The notes under the pieces were generated by a model, which saw nothing but the letters and a program-made list of their open reading frames with translations, searched no databases and was not told the origin of the DNA. This document shows positions 14,691-22,818 of a DNA stretch of 64,000 nt, in pieces. Both the position numbers and the translations under genes were made by a program. How positions within the stretch are numbered: the first letter of the stretch is position 1; every line of letters begins with the position of its first letter. The stretch comes from Streptomyces ardesiacus (GTDB lineage Bacteria; Actinomycetota; Actinomycetes; Streptomycetales; Streptomycetaceae): contig NZ_BEWC01000005.1 in assembly GCF_003112575.1 (NCBI RefSeq), forward strand, positions 620,001 through 684,000, in the 5' to 3' direction.

Positions 14691-16943
14691 GTGGGGGAGA
14701 GGAAGAAGCGTCCGGGGCGTCCCTGGGCGCCGCCCAAAGGAGCCAGCGCCGAAGCCAATGCGCTGGTGCTGATGATTCGATCGTGGATCGATGAGGCGGG
14801 TCTGAGCGTTCGAGACGTCCACAATCGCTTGACCCGGGAACACTTCGCGGCCGGGAGAGTCCCAGATCTCCGCCGTCTGCGCATCCAATTGTCGGGTGAA
14901 GACCTCACGTGGGATGTCGTGGAGGCCGTGGCAGATGTGTGCTTCCCTAACGAGCCGGGCCAGCAGGCGCTGGGTCGTGTACGCGACGCCAAGGCCCTCT
15001 GGGACAAGGCACAGAACGCTCCGACCCTGGTCGGCATCGATGGTCAGGTGGTCGTTTCGCCGCGCGAGCTCATCAAGGAGAAGGAACGTACGATCGAGGT
15101 CTACAGAGACCTTGTGCGTGCGCGCCAGGCATACGAGACGAGTGAGCAGGGGCGTCAGCAGGCACTCCGGATCGCCTCGATGCTCTTCCTTGTCCTCGGC
15201 CAGGCACAGGCCAAGGTCGCAGAGTTGTCGCGACGTATCGACGCACTCACCGGGGACAGTGTGCACTCACGGGACCCGATGCGTTCGCTGCAGCCGCTGC
15301 TTGAACGCGCTCGCGATCAAGAGGCGCGCCTGAGCGCCCAGCTTGAGCGCGCGGTAAGGCAGCGCGACGAAGCCCAGCGCATCGCCGACCTCGCTGCCCG
15401 GCGCGTGCAGATGTTGGAGGCGTATCTGCTGGACATCGGCCAACAGCCGCTGGACAGCGATGCTGGAGACCTGCCCGCAATCCCCGCTGACGCCATCGCT
15501 CACGAAGTACCAGGTGAGAACAGCGCTCTTGACCAAATCGACGAGATCCTGACGCGGACCGACGATGCGCTGAACCGTGAACAGGAGGCTGTGCGGGACG
15601 CCGCAGATGAACTGGGTGTCACCTCAGAGCGGCCCGATTCCTCCGGAGCACGCGTCGTCCCTGGAAGCGTGGTCCCCCATCCCAGAGCGCCCGCACAAGA
15701 CTCTAACCCCGAGTTGTTCCGAACAACCCTGAACAACTCTCACCGGCCGGGCGGGGATGCTGGAGGACTTGATTCCTCTTCAGACGAGATCGTTGCTCTG
15801 CTGCGCGAGAGGCTCGCTCTCGCCGAGAAGGATCGACACAAGACGGCCGTTAGCCTCCAGCAGTCCCTGCTCCCGCAGGAGCTGGAGCAGCCCGATGACC
15901 TGCGGATCGCCGCCACCTATCAGCCCGGAGACTCTGATGCTGGGGTTGGCGGCGACTGGTACGACGTCATCACCCTCGGCGCCAGCCGCACCGCTTTTGT
16001 CATTGGCGACGTGATGGGGCGCGGCGTGCGCGCCGCCGCCGTCATGGGCCAGCTGCGCACCGCCGTCCGAGCCTACGCCAGGCTCGACCTGCCCCCGCAC
16101 GAAGTGCTCCAGTTGCTCGACGGCCTCGCCGCCGAGATTGCAGCAAGCCAGATCGCCACCTGCGTCTACGCGGTCCACGATCCCAACGAGGGCAAGCTGC
16201 TCTACGCCTCTGCCGGCCACCTCCCGATCCTCGTACGGGACAAGGACGGCACCATCCGCCGAGCCGAGGACCTGACCGGCCCGCCCCTCGGTACCGGCGG
16301 TTGGCTGCACACCTCCGGCAGCATCGCCCTGCCGCCCGGTTCCACTGCCGTCCTCTACACCGACGGCCTTGTCGAACGCCGTGGTAAGGACATCGACGAA
16401 GGCGTGGCTGTACTGGAGCGCGCGCTCGCTGGCGCCCAGGGCACTCCTGCCGACGTCTGCGCCACGCTCCTGGGTGCTCTGGACGTCGACGCATATCTCG
16501 ATGACGACATCGCCGTAATGGCCCTCCAGCATCCGACCCGCACCGGCGCCGACGCCGAGCTCTTCGGCAAGGCGACGCTGGAACTCGTCGGCGGCACGGA
16601 AACCGCCCCACGCGCCAGGGCATTCACAAGGGACACGCTCACCTCCTGGCGCCTCCCGGTTGAGACGTGTGACCTTGGCATGCTGGCCGCGAGTGAGTTG
16701 GTGTCGAATGCTCTCCAACATGGCACTCCACCCATGGAGCTCCGTCTGCGCCGTACCCACCGTCGGCTGATCATCGAGGTCGCGGACGGGGGCGACTATC
16801 TGCCGCGCCGACGGCAAGCTGGACCAGCCGACGAAGCCGGTCGTGGTATCTCGGTCGTTGCCGCGATTGCCTCGTCCTGGGGGTCCCGTCGCAGCCTAGG
16901 CGGGGGCAAGGCTGTCTGGTGCGAGCTGCCGTTGGGGTCCTAG
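14691..16943 (+). CDS. HTH-SpoIIE-HATPase protein: PP2C-type phosphatase with anti-sigma-like kinase domain
   Basis: About 750 residues from the GTG at 14691 (ribosome site GGGGAG); a GTG two codons earlier is equally possible. Order of parts: an N-terminal HTH-like region (WAPPKGASAEANALVLMIRS... RRLRIQLSG, to about 95); a long coiled coil (about 130-330); a SpoIIE/PP2C phosphatase with VGGDWYDV, GDVMGRGVRAA, YTDGLVERR and DDDIAVMAL, all metal-binding Asp residues present; and a C-terminal HATPase_c domain with ASELVSNALQHG and GRGISVVAAIASSWG. The layout suggests a partner-switching regulator able both to bind DNA and to (de)phosphorylate anti-sigma antagonists. Codon usage is less GC-rich than in neighbours, which hints at transfer. 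Confidence 0.85.
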   Translation: MGERKKRPGRPWAPPKGASAEANALVLMIRSWIDEAGLSVRDVHNRLTREHFAAGRVPDLRRLRIQLSGEDLTWDVVEAVADVCFPNEPGQQALGRVRDAKALWDKAQNAPTLVGIDGQVVVSPRELIKEKERTIEVYRDLVRARQAYETSEQGRQQALRIASMLFLVLGQAQAKVAELSRRIDALTGDSVHSRDPMRSLQPLLERARDQEARLSAQLERAVRQRDEAQRIADLAARRVQMLEAYLLDIGQQPLDSDAGDLPAIPADAIAHEVPGENSALDQIDEILTRTDDALNREQEAVRDAADELGVTSERPDSSGARVVPGSVVPHPRAPAQDSNPELFRTTLNNSHRPGGDAGGLDSSSDEIVALLRERLALAEKDRHKTAVSLQQSLLPQELEQPDDLRIAATYQPGDSDAGVGGDWYDVITLGASRTAFVIGDVMGRGVRAAAVMGQLRTAVRAYARLDLPPHEVLQLLDGLAAEIAASQIATCVYAVHDPNEGKLLYASAGHLPILVRDKDGTIRRAEDLTGPPLGTGGWLHTSGSIALPPGSTAVLYTDGLVERRGKDIDEGVAVLERALAGAQGTPADVCATLLGALDVDAYLDDDIAVMALQHPTRTGADAELFGKATLELVGGTETAPRARAFTRDTLTSWRLPVETCDLGMLAASELVSNALQHGTPPMELRLRRTHRRLIIEVADGGDYLPRRRQAGPADEAGRGISVVAAIASSWGSRRSLGGGKAVWCELPLGS
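15713..15727. promoter_or_regulatory. Perfect intragenic palindrome GTTGTTCCGAACAAC
   Basis: A 15-bp perfect palindrome with a single central base lies within the coding region between the coiled coil and phosphatase domains; a third half-site GAACAAC follows at 15731-15737. It repeats the motif of the gene's own promoter region. Possible operator for the HTH domain of the same protein. Confidence 0.45.
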
Positions 16944-17103
16944 GACACGCCACCGCTGCGAGCACAGATCTTCCGGATTTCGCCGATAGGACCATCCGCG
17001 CTACGTCGACGTTCAGAGACTGTGCTCGAACCACCTTTCTGAATAGCGGTGTTGGGCCCCATGTGCACTGTTGAGTGTCAGTGGTCGTTCCTATGGTGGA
17101 GGG

Positions 17104-18366
17104 ATGGCTAATGGGGTGTGGCACACCGGATATGGCATAGAGATCAATCTGTCCCTGCCCGACCTCGGTCACCCGGACCGTCCCGATCTGCTCCAGGAGA
17201 TCACCTCCAAGGTCTCTGAGCGCGACCCGCAGCTCCTCGAATGCCTTGCGCACCACGACAAGCGCGAGTGTCTCTCGGAGTCGGGCGGCAAGTCGCCCTG
17301 GATGTTCATCCGCCGAGGGCGCGTGGGCGGTCGGCGACCGCTCGTCGCCTCGCACCTGCCGATCACGCACAAGGCGACGCCGACGGAGAGTGCCCAGCAC
17401 AAGGCCACCAAGGAGCGGATCGTCGAGACCGCCGGGCGGTACGGCCTGGACGCCGAGGCCGAGGTTCCCATCGGCAACCGGCGCAGTGTCTCGGACGCCG
17501 TCGTCGTCGGGCCCGGCGGCATACGGATCGGCTGGGAGATCCAGTACCACCACCTCAGCCCCAGCAGCGTGCACCGGCGCTCGGTCAACGCGGTGGAGCA
17601 TGGCATCACCCCGCTTTGGGTGGCGAAGGACCGGACGGCTTCCCTGATCGACAGGGCTCCCTGGGCGCGCGTCGACGACATGCCGTGGAAGGACATCGCC
17701 GACGGCAAGGAGATGGTGATCCGCGGCGGGTACCGGCACCTCGAAGTCTGGAAGTGCGTACCGAGCAGCGAGCGCCACTGCCTCATCAGCGAGGGCGCCG
17801 GTCACTGTGGCGCAATTCATGCGGACTGGTTCGTGCCCGCTCTGTGCCTCCCGAAGCGGAAGCCCGTCCACATCGAGGACCTGGTCCTTCAGAGCGCGAC
17901 GGGCGACAGCGTCCCGGTCTACGTGCCCAACCGAGGAAGCGGCCGCGCCGGTCGGCACATGTGGGTCTCGGCCGACGACCGCGCGCTGTGGCAGGAGCTC
18001 ATCGGTGAGAAGACTCCTCTCCCGACGGCCCCGGCCGAGGACGAGGATGACGTGGTCACCTTCGCCGAGCAGGAGATCGACCGCGCCTGCCGAGCCGGAG
18101 AGGAGGGCTGGTTCGTCAGCGACGGCCGGCCCGTCCGTGATCTCGACCAGCCGACTGGCGGCTTCACGCTTGCCCGCATGCCGGTCCAGCGCTCCCGCGA
18201 CCCGATGCGGATCACCACCGTGGAACGCGCCGCCGCTTCCGCCGCGCTGGGATGCCCGCCGTGGGAGCTCGGGCTGTGTGCCGGCTGCGGCCAGCTGATG
18301 CGGCGCTACGGGCGGAACGCGGCCATGTACTGCAACGTCTGCCGGGCCGTCCTCAACGGGCGGTAG
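17104..18366 (+). CDS. CoiA-like nuclease-domain protein with C-terminal zinc finger
   Basis: 420 residues from the ATG at 17104, which follows GGTGGAGGG directly; a TTG start 11 codons earlier or GTG four codons later cannot be excluded. The central part carries SVSDAVVVGPGGIRIGWEIQY, a D-(x)n-E-x-Q pattern like the restriction-type nuclease core of CoiA-family proteins. An acidic stretch (about 310-325) and a C-terminal CAGCGQLMRRYGRNAAMYCNVC zinc-binding cluster follow. CoiA is needed for transformation in Gram-positives, but in Streptomyces these proteins are of unknown role and common in accessory DNA. It sits between the SpoIIE-like gene and tRNA-Ser. Confidence 0.6.
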   Translation: MANGVWHTGYGIEINLSLPDLGHPDRPDLLQEITSKVSERDPQLLECLAHHDKRECLSESGGKSPWMFIRRGRVGGRRPLVASHLPITHKATPTESAQHKATKERIVETAGRYGLDAEAEVPIGNRRSVSDAVVVGPGGIRIGWEIQYHHLSPSSVHRRSVNAVEHGITPLWVAKDRTASLIDRAPWARVDDMPWKDIADGKEMVIRGGYRHLEVWKCVPSSERHCLISEGAGHCGAIHADWFVPALCLPKRKPVHIEDLVLQSATGDSVPVYVPNRGSGRAGRHMWVSADDRALWQELIGEKTPLPTAPAEDEDDVVTFAEQEIDRACRAGEEGWFVSDGRPVRDLDQPTGGFTLARMPVQRSRDPMRITTVERAAASAALGCPPWELGLCAGCGQLMRRYGRNAAMYCNVCRAVLNGR

Positions 18367-18400
18367 ACGGGAACTGCAACCAAAACTGCGCCACGCACGT

Positions 18401-18434
18401 CGAAGGGCCCCACCGCGAACGGTGGGGCCCTTCG
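18401..18434. terminator. Bidirectional terminator
   Basis: Perfect 14-bp stem (CGAAGGGCCCCACC at 18401-18414, complement at 18421-18434) with a six-base loop. It lies between the convergent CoiA-like gene and tRNA-Ser gene and can serve both. Confidence 0.85.
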
Positions 18435-18455
18435 ACATCGTGCCCGGTGAGGCAC

Positions 18456-18543
18456 TGGCGGAGGATACGAGATTCGAACTCGTGAGGGGTTGCCCCCAAC
18501 ACGCTTTCCAAGCGTGCGCCCTAGGCCTCTAGGCGAATCCTCC
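18456..18543 (-). tRNA. tRNA-Ser(GGA)
   Basis: Minus-strand cloverleaf with acceptor stem GGAGGAT/ATCCTCC, discriminator G and an encoded CCA at 18456-18458. The anticodon arm reads ACGCTTGGAAAGCGT, giving anticodon GGA for serine UCC/UCU codons. A long class II variable arm (GTTGGGGGCAACCCC) and T-loop GTTCGAATC are present. Its 3' end faces the accessory stretch to the left. Confidence 0.95.
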
Positions 18544-18616
18544 GCCGAGAACATTACATGACGCCGGGGAGTGCTTGCGAACTCGTTCCGGGGGCCCCAC
18601 ATCGGGTAACGTGTGG

Positions 18617-18710
18617 CCCAGCCCCTCACGCGGCGCTATCTGACTGAACTCCCCCAGGGCCGGAAGGCAGCAAGGGTAGGTCGGCTCTGGCGGGTGCGTG
18701 GGGGGCGTCT
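18617..18710 (+). ncRNA. ffs: Signal recognition particle RNA, small (4.5S) type
   Basis: The conserved domain IV apical structure is present: CCAGGGCCGGAAGGCAGCAA then GGGTAGGTCGGCTCTGG, with the GGAA tetraloop and asymmetric AGCA internal loop that binds Ffh. The ends pair as GCCCCTCACG (18621-18630) with CGTGGGGGGC (18697-18706). Exact ends are estimated from the stem. It lies between tRNA-Ser and dnaX, as I recall in other Streptomyces. Confidence 0.9.
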
Positions 18711-18758
18711 CCTTTGCGGGCGGTCCGGTTGTCGGTGGGCGCCTATAACCTCGTATGC

Positions 18759-21092
18759 GTGTCGTCTCTCGCGCTCTACCGCCGTTACCGCCCGGAGTCC
18801 TTCGCCGAGGTCATCGGGCAGGGGCATGTCACCGACCCGCTGCAGCAGGCGCTGCGGAACAACCGGGTCAATCACGCGTACCTGTTCAGCGGTCCGCGCG
18901 GCTGCGGCAAGACGACCAGCGCCCGGATCCTGGCCCGCTGCCTGAACTGCGAGCAGGGTCCGACGCCGACGCCGTGCGGCGAGTGCCAGTCCTGCCGCGA
19001 CCTCGCGCGCAACGGTCCGGGCTCCATCGACGTCATCGAGATCGACGCCGCCTCGCACGGAGGTGTGGACGACGCCCGTGACCTGCGTGAGAAGGCCTTC
19101 TTCGGACCCGCCTCCAGCCGATACAAGATCTACATCATCGACGAGGCCCACATGGTCTCCCCGCAGGGCTTCAACGCCCTGCTGAAGGTCGTCGAGGAGC
19201 CCCCGGAGCACCTCAAGTTCATCTTCGCGACCACCGAGCCCGAGAAGGTCATCGGGACCATCCGGTCGCGCACCCACCACTACCCGTTCCGGCTCGTGCC
19301 GCCCGGCACCCTGCGCGACTACCTCGCCGACGTGTGCGGCAGGGAGGGGATCGCGGTCGAGGACGGCGTGCTGCCGCTGGTCGTACGGGCCGGTGCGGGG
19401 TCCGTGCGCGACTCCATGTCCGTCATGGACCAGCTGCTCGCGGGCGCCGGTGCCGACGGTGTGACGTACGACATGACCACCGCCCTGCTCGGTTACACGG
19501 ACGGTTCCCTGCTCGACTCCGTCGTCGAGGCGTTCGTCTCGGGGGACGGCTCCGCCGCCTTCGGGGTCGTGGACCGGGTGATCGAGGGGGGCAACGACCC
19601 GCGGCGCTTCGTCACCGACCTGCTGGAGCGCCTGCGGGACCTGGTGATCCTCGCCGCCGTGCCCGATGCCGCGGAGAAGGGGCTCATCGACGCCCCCGCC
19701 GACGTCGTCGAGCGGATGCAGGCCCAGGCGCGGTCCTTCGGCGCCGCCGAGCTGAGCCGTGCCGCCGACATCGTCAACGAGGGGCTCACCGAGATGCGCG
19801 GCGCCCACTCGCCGCGCCTCCAGCTGGAGCTGATCTGCGCGCGCGTGCTGCTGCCGGCCGCGTACGGCGACGAGCGGTCCGTCATGGCGCGGCTGGACCG
19901 TATCGAGCGCGGGGTGCAGTTCTCGGCCGGCGCGGGCGCGCCCGCCATGGGGTACGTGCCCGGGCCCGAGGCGCATGCCGCCCCGGGTGGCGCGGCGCCC
20001 GCCGGGGCTCCGCTGCCGCCGGGCGGCGGTCCCGCGGCGGCCCGTGCGGCGGTACGGGGGCAGGGCGCCGGGGCGCCGGGGGGCGGCCCGGGCGGAGGTG
20101 CGTCCTCCGGTGGCGGTGCCAGTGCCGGTGGTGGAGGGGTGGCCGACTCGGGTGGTCCTTCTGCCGGGGGCGGGCAGCCGCAGGCCGCGCCTTCTCCGGC
20201 CGCCGCCGGTCCTGCGGCGGCCTCTGCGCCCGCCTCCGCCCCTGCGCCTGCCTCCGCCCCGGCTCCGGCCTCGGCTCCGGCCCCCGCCCCCGGTGCCTGG
20301 CCGACCGCGTCTCCCGCGGGGGGCGGGCGCCGCCCCGGCGGGTGGCCCACGGCGGCCCCGGCGGGCGGCGGACAGTCCCGCCCGGCGACCGCTCCCGGCC
20401 CCGCCGCGCATCCGGCCCCGGCCCCGGCACCGGCTCCCGAGGCGGCCGCTCCCGCGCCTGCCTCTCCGCCGCCGGGCGCTCCCGGGATCGACCCCCGTTC
20501 GATCTGGCCCAACATCCTGGAGGCGGTCAAGAACCGCCGCCGGTTCACCTGGATCCTGCTCAGCCAGAACGCTCAGGTCACCGGCTTCGACGGCACCTCC
20601 CTCCAGCTCGGCTTCGTCAATGCCGGCGCCCGGGACAACTTCGTCAGCAGCGGCAGCGAGGACGTGCTGCGGCAGGCCCTGGCCGAGCAGTTCAACGTGC
20701 AGTGGAAGATCGACGCGGTCGTCGACCCCTCCGGCGGCTCGGCGCCCCCCTCCGGCGGCGGCCCGTCCGGCGGCTACGGCGGCGGGGGCGGTGGCTACGG
20801 CGGAGGTGGAGGCGGAGGCGGCTTCGGCGGCGGGGGCGCGCCCGCACCGCGGCCGTCCGCCCCCGCGTCCCCGCCCGCCGCGCCCCCTACGGCGTCCGCT
20901 CCGTCCCCGGCGTCCGCACCGGCCCCCGCCCCCGCGCCCCGGCCCTCGGCACCCGAGCCGCCCTCGGTGTCCCCCGAGGACGACATCCCCGAGGACGACG
21001 ACCCGGACCTCGACGAGTCCGCGCTGTCCGGCAAGGAGCTGCTGGTCCGCGAGCTGGGCGCCACGGTGGTCGAGGAGATCGCCAACGAGTAG
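18759..21092 (+). CDS. dnaX: DNA polymerase III subunit gamma/tau
   Basis: 777 residues from the GTG at 18759 (VSSLALYRRYRPESFAEVIG). AAA+ clamp-loader ATPase: Walker A FSGPRGCGKTTSARIL, a zinc module with CLNCEQGPTPTPCGECQSC, Walker B IIDEAHMV and the SRT sensor-1 region GTIRSRTHHYPF. Beyond residue 400 comes a long Pro/Ala/Gly-rich linker, a tau-type C-terminal domain (IDPRSIWPNILEAVKNRRRF...), a Gly-rich run and an acidic tail ending in ELGATVVEEI. It loads the sliding clamp at the replication fork. A TATAAC -10-like box at 18744-18749 leaves almost no leader. I see no slippery sequence for a gamma frameshift product. Confidence 0.96.
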   Translation: MSSLALYRRYRPESFAEVIGQGHVTDPLQQALRNNRVNHAYLFSGPRGCGKTTSARILARCLNCEQGPTPTPCGECQSCRDLARNGPGSIDVIEIDAASHGGVDDARDLREKAFFGPASSRYKIYIIDEAHMVSPQGFNALLKVVEEPPEHLKFIFATTEPEKVIGTIRSRTHHYPFRLVPPGTLRDYLADVCGREGIAVEDGVLPLVVRAGAGSVRDSMSVMDQLLAGAGADGVTYDMTTALLGYTDGSLLDSVVEAFVSGDGSAAFGVVDRVIEGGNDPRRFVTDLLERLRDLVILAAVPDAAEKGLIDAPADVVERMQAQARSFGAAELSRAADIVNEGLTEMRGAHSPRLQLELICARVLLPAAYGDERSVMARLDRIERGVQFSAGAGAPAMGYVPGPEAHAAPGGAAPAGAPLPPGGGPAAARAAVRGQGAGAPGGGPGGGASSGGGASAGGGGVADSGGPSAGGGQPQAAPSPAAAGPAAASAPASAPAPASAPAPASAPAPAPGAWPTASPAGGGRRPGGWPTAAPAGGGQSRPATAPGPAAHPAPAPAPAPEAAAPAPASPPPGAPGIDPRSIWPNILEAVKNRRRFTWILLSQNAQVTGFDGTSLQLGFVNAGARDNFVSSGSEDVLRQALAEQFNVQWKIDAVVDPSGGSAPPSGGGPSGGYGGGGGGYGGGGGGGGFGGGGAPAPRPSAPASPPAAPPTASAPSPASAPAPAPAPRPSAPEPPSVSPEDDIPEDDDPDLDESALSGKELLVRELGATVVEEIANE

Positions 21093-21195
21093 CCCCGCCG
21101 GGCACCGTGACTGGAGGAAGCCACAAGCGACCGGGCCCCGTCCCTTCGGAAGCCCGCACAAACCGCGCCGCCGCCTTCCCATTAGGCTTCACCCC

Positions 21196-22446
21196 GTGAA
21201 GGTCCTTGTCATCGGCGGCGGCGCCCGCGAACACGCCCTGTGCCGTTCCCTGTCCCTCGACCCCGACGTCACCGCGCTGCACTGCGCACCCGGCAACGCC
21301 GGTATCGCCGAGGTCGCCGAACTGCACCAGGTCGACGCCCTCGACGGCGCGGCCGTCACCGCGCTCGCCACCCGGCTCGGTGCCGATCTGGTCGTCGTAG
21401 GACCCGAGGCGCCGCTGGTCGCCGGGGTCGCCGACGCCGTGCGCGAGGCGGGCATCCCGGTCTTCGGGCCCTCGGGCGAGGCGGCGCGGCTGGAGGGCTC
21501 CAAGGCCTTCGCCAAGGACGTGATGGCCGGCGCGGGTGTGCCCACGGCCCGTTCCTACGTCTGCACCACGCCCGACGAGGTCGACGCGGCCCTCGCCGCC
21601 TTCGGCGCGCCCTACGTCGTCAAGGACGACGGGCTGGCCGCGGGCAAGGGCGTCGTCGTCACCGACGACCTCGAGACGGCCCGCGCGCACGCCAACGCCT
21701 GCGACCGCGTCGTCGTCGAGGAGTTCCTGGACGGCCCCGAGGTCTCCCTCTTCGCCGTCACCGACGGCGAGAACGTGCGCCCGCTCCAGCCCGCCCAGGA
21801 CTTCAAGCGCGCCCTCGACGGCGACGAGGGCCCCAACACCGGCGGCATGGGCGCCTACTCGCCGCTGCCCTGGGCCGACCCGAAGCTGGTCGACGAGGTC
21901 GTGCAGAGCGTGCTCCAGCCGACCGTCGACGAGATGCGCCGGCGCGGCACCCCGTTCTCCGGACTCCTCTACGCCGGGCTCGCGATCACCTCGCGCGGGG
22001 TGCGCGTGATCGAGTTCAACGCCCGGTTCGGCGACCCCGAGACCCAGGTCGTGCTCGCCCGCCTGAAGACGCCGCTCGCCGGTCTCCTGATGGCCGCCGC
22101 CACCGGCAACCTCGCCGACCTCGAGCCCCTGCGCTGGAGCGACGAGGCAGCCGTCACCGTGGTCGTCGCCTCGCACAACTACCCCGGCACCCCGCGCACC
22201 GGCGACCCGATCACCGGTCTCGACGAGGTTGCCGCCGAGGACGCCCCGCACGCCTACGTCCTGCACGCCGGCACCCGCGCCGAGGGCGGAGCCGTCGTCA
22301 GCGCCGGCGGCCGCGTCCTGTCCGTCACGGCCACCGGCGCCGACCTCACCGAGGCCCGCGACCGCGCCTACCGGGCCGTCGCCCGCATCGGCCTCGACGG
22401 AGCGCAGCACCGCACCGACATCGCGGCGAAGGCGGCGGGCGCGTAA
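21196..22446 (+). CDS. purD: Phosphoribosylamine-glycine ligase
   Basis: 416 residues from a GTG (VKVLVIGGGAREHAL). ATP-grasp enzyme of purine synthesis step 2, making GAR from phosphoribosylamine, glycine and ATP. Signatures: GGGAREHA at the N-terminus, PYVVKDDGLAAGKGV, GPNTGGMGAYSP and RFGDPETQ with the metal-binding Glu/Asn (EFNARFGDPE). There is no ribosome site near the GTG; a TAGGCT -10-like box at 21183-21188 suggests a leaderless mRNA. A strong terminator follows at 22515-22546. Confidence 0.97.
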   Translation: MKVLVIGGGAREHALCRSLSLDPDVTALHCAPGNAGIAEVAELHQVDALDGAAVTALATRLGADLVVVGPEAPLVAGVADAVREAGIPVFGPSGEAARLEGSKAFAKDVMAGAGVPTARSYVCTTPDEVDAALAAFGAPYVVKDDGLAAGKGVVVTDDLETARAHANACDRVVVEEFLDGPEVSLFAVTDGENVRPLQPAQDFKRALDGDEGPNTGGMGAYSPLPWADPKLVDEVVQSVLQPTVDEMRRRGTPFSGLLYAGLAITSRGVRVIEFNARFGDPETQVVLARLKTPLAGLLMAAATGNLADLEPLRWSDEAAVTVVVASHNYPGTPRTGDPITGLDEVAAEDAPHAYVLHAGTRAEGGAVVSAGGRVLSVTATGADLTEARDRAYRAVARIGLDGAQHRTDIAAKAAGA

Positions 22447-22818
22447 CCCCCGTACGCCCGTAGCCCCCTACCCCTCGCCCCTCCGTCGTCACCGGTCACC
22501 GGACCGGCCCCGGCAGGCCCCGGCTCCCGCCCAGGAGCCGGGGCCTGACCTTTGCTGTCCGTCTCCACCTTTCCCCAAAGCCATTCCATCGGGTGACCGA
22601 TGGGCCATACGGCTGACGGGCGCGGGGGCCCCAACTATGGTGCCGCGCATGCGTTCCGGCACTTGGCCCACCGGCATTGCGATGTCAGTGCCGGGTGCCA
22701 CAGTGGGTGGAGTGAGCAGAACCGGAGAAGCAGAAGGAGCGGGAGGAGCGGCAGTGCAGCAGGACGGTCTCGTGCAGACAGGGCAGACAGGACAGCGATG
22801 AGGGGGTGAGGTCCGGCC
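22447..22818. other. Intergenic region after purD
   Basis: About 370 bases. It holds the purD terminator (22515-22546) and then the probable promoter of the M48-like gene. A 50-codon ORF at 22649-22801 (MRSGTWPTGIAMSVPG...) has no good ribosome site and is low-complexity at its end, so I do not call it a gene. Confidence 0.6.
22515..22546 (+). terminator. purD terminator
   Basis: Perfect 13-bp stem AGGCCCCGGCTCC (22515-22527) with its complement (22534-22546), loop CGCCCA. Confidence 0.85.

Noticed and set aside
13826..18543. Attachment-site duplication of tRNA-Ser for the accessory segment
   Set aside because: I looked for a copy of the tRNA 3' end around 13.8-14.3 kb and found none, so no att site is annotated.
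18759..21092. Programmed frameshift in dnaX giving a short gamma subunit
   Set aside because: No A-rich slippery heptamer or downstream hairpin of the E. coli type is visible in the relevant region.
22649..22801. 50-codon ORF between purD and the M48-like gene
   Set aside because: No ribosome binding site, repetitive Gly/Gln/Thr end, and no recognisable similarity.
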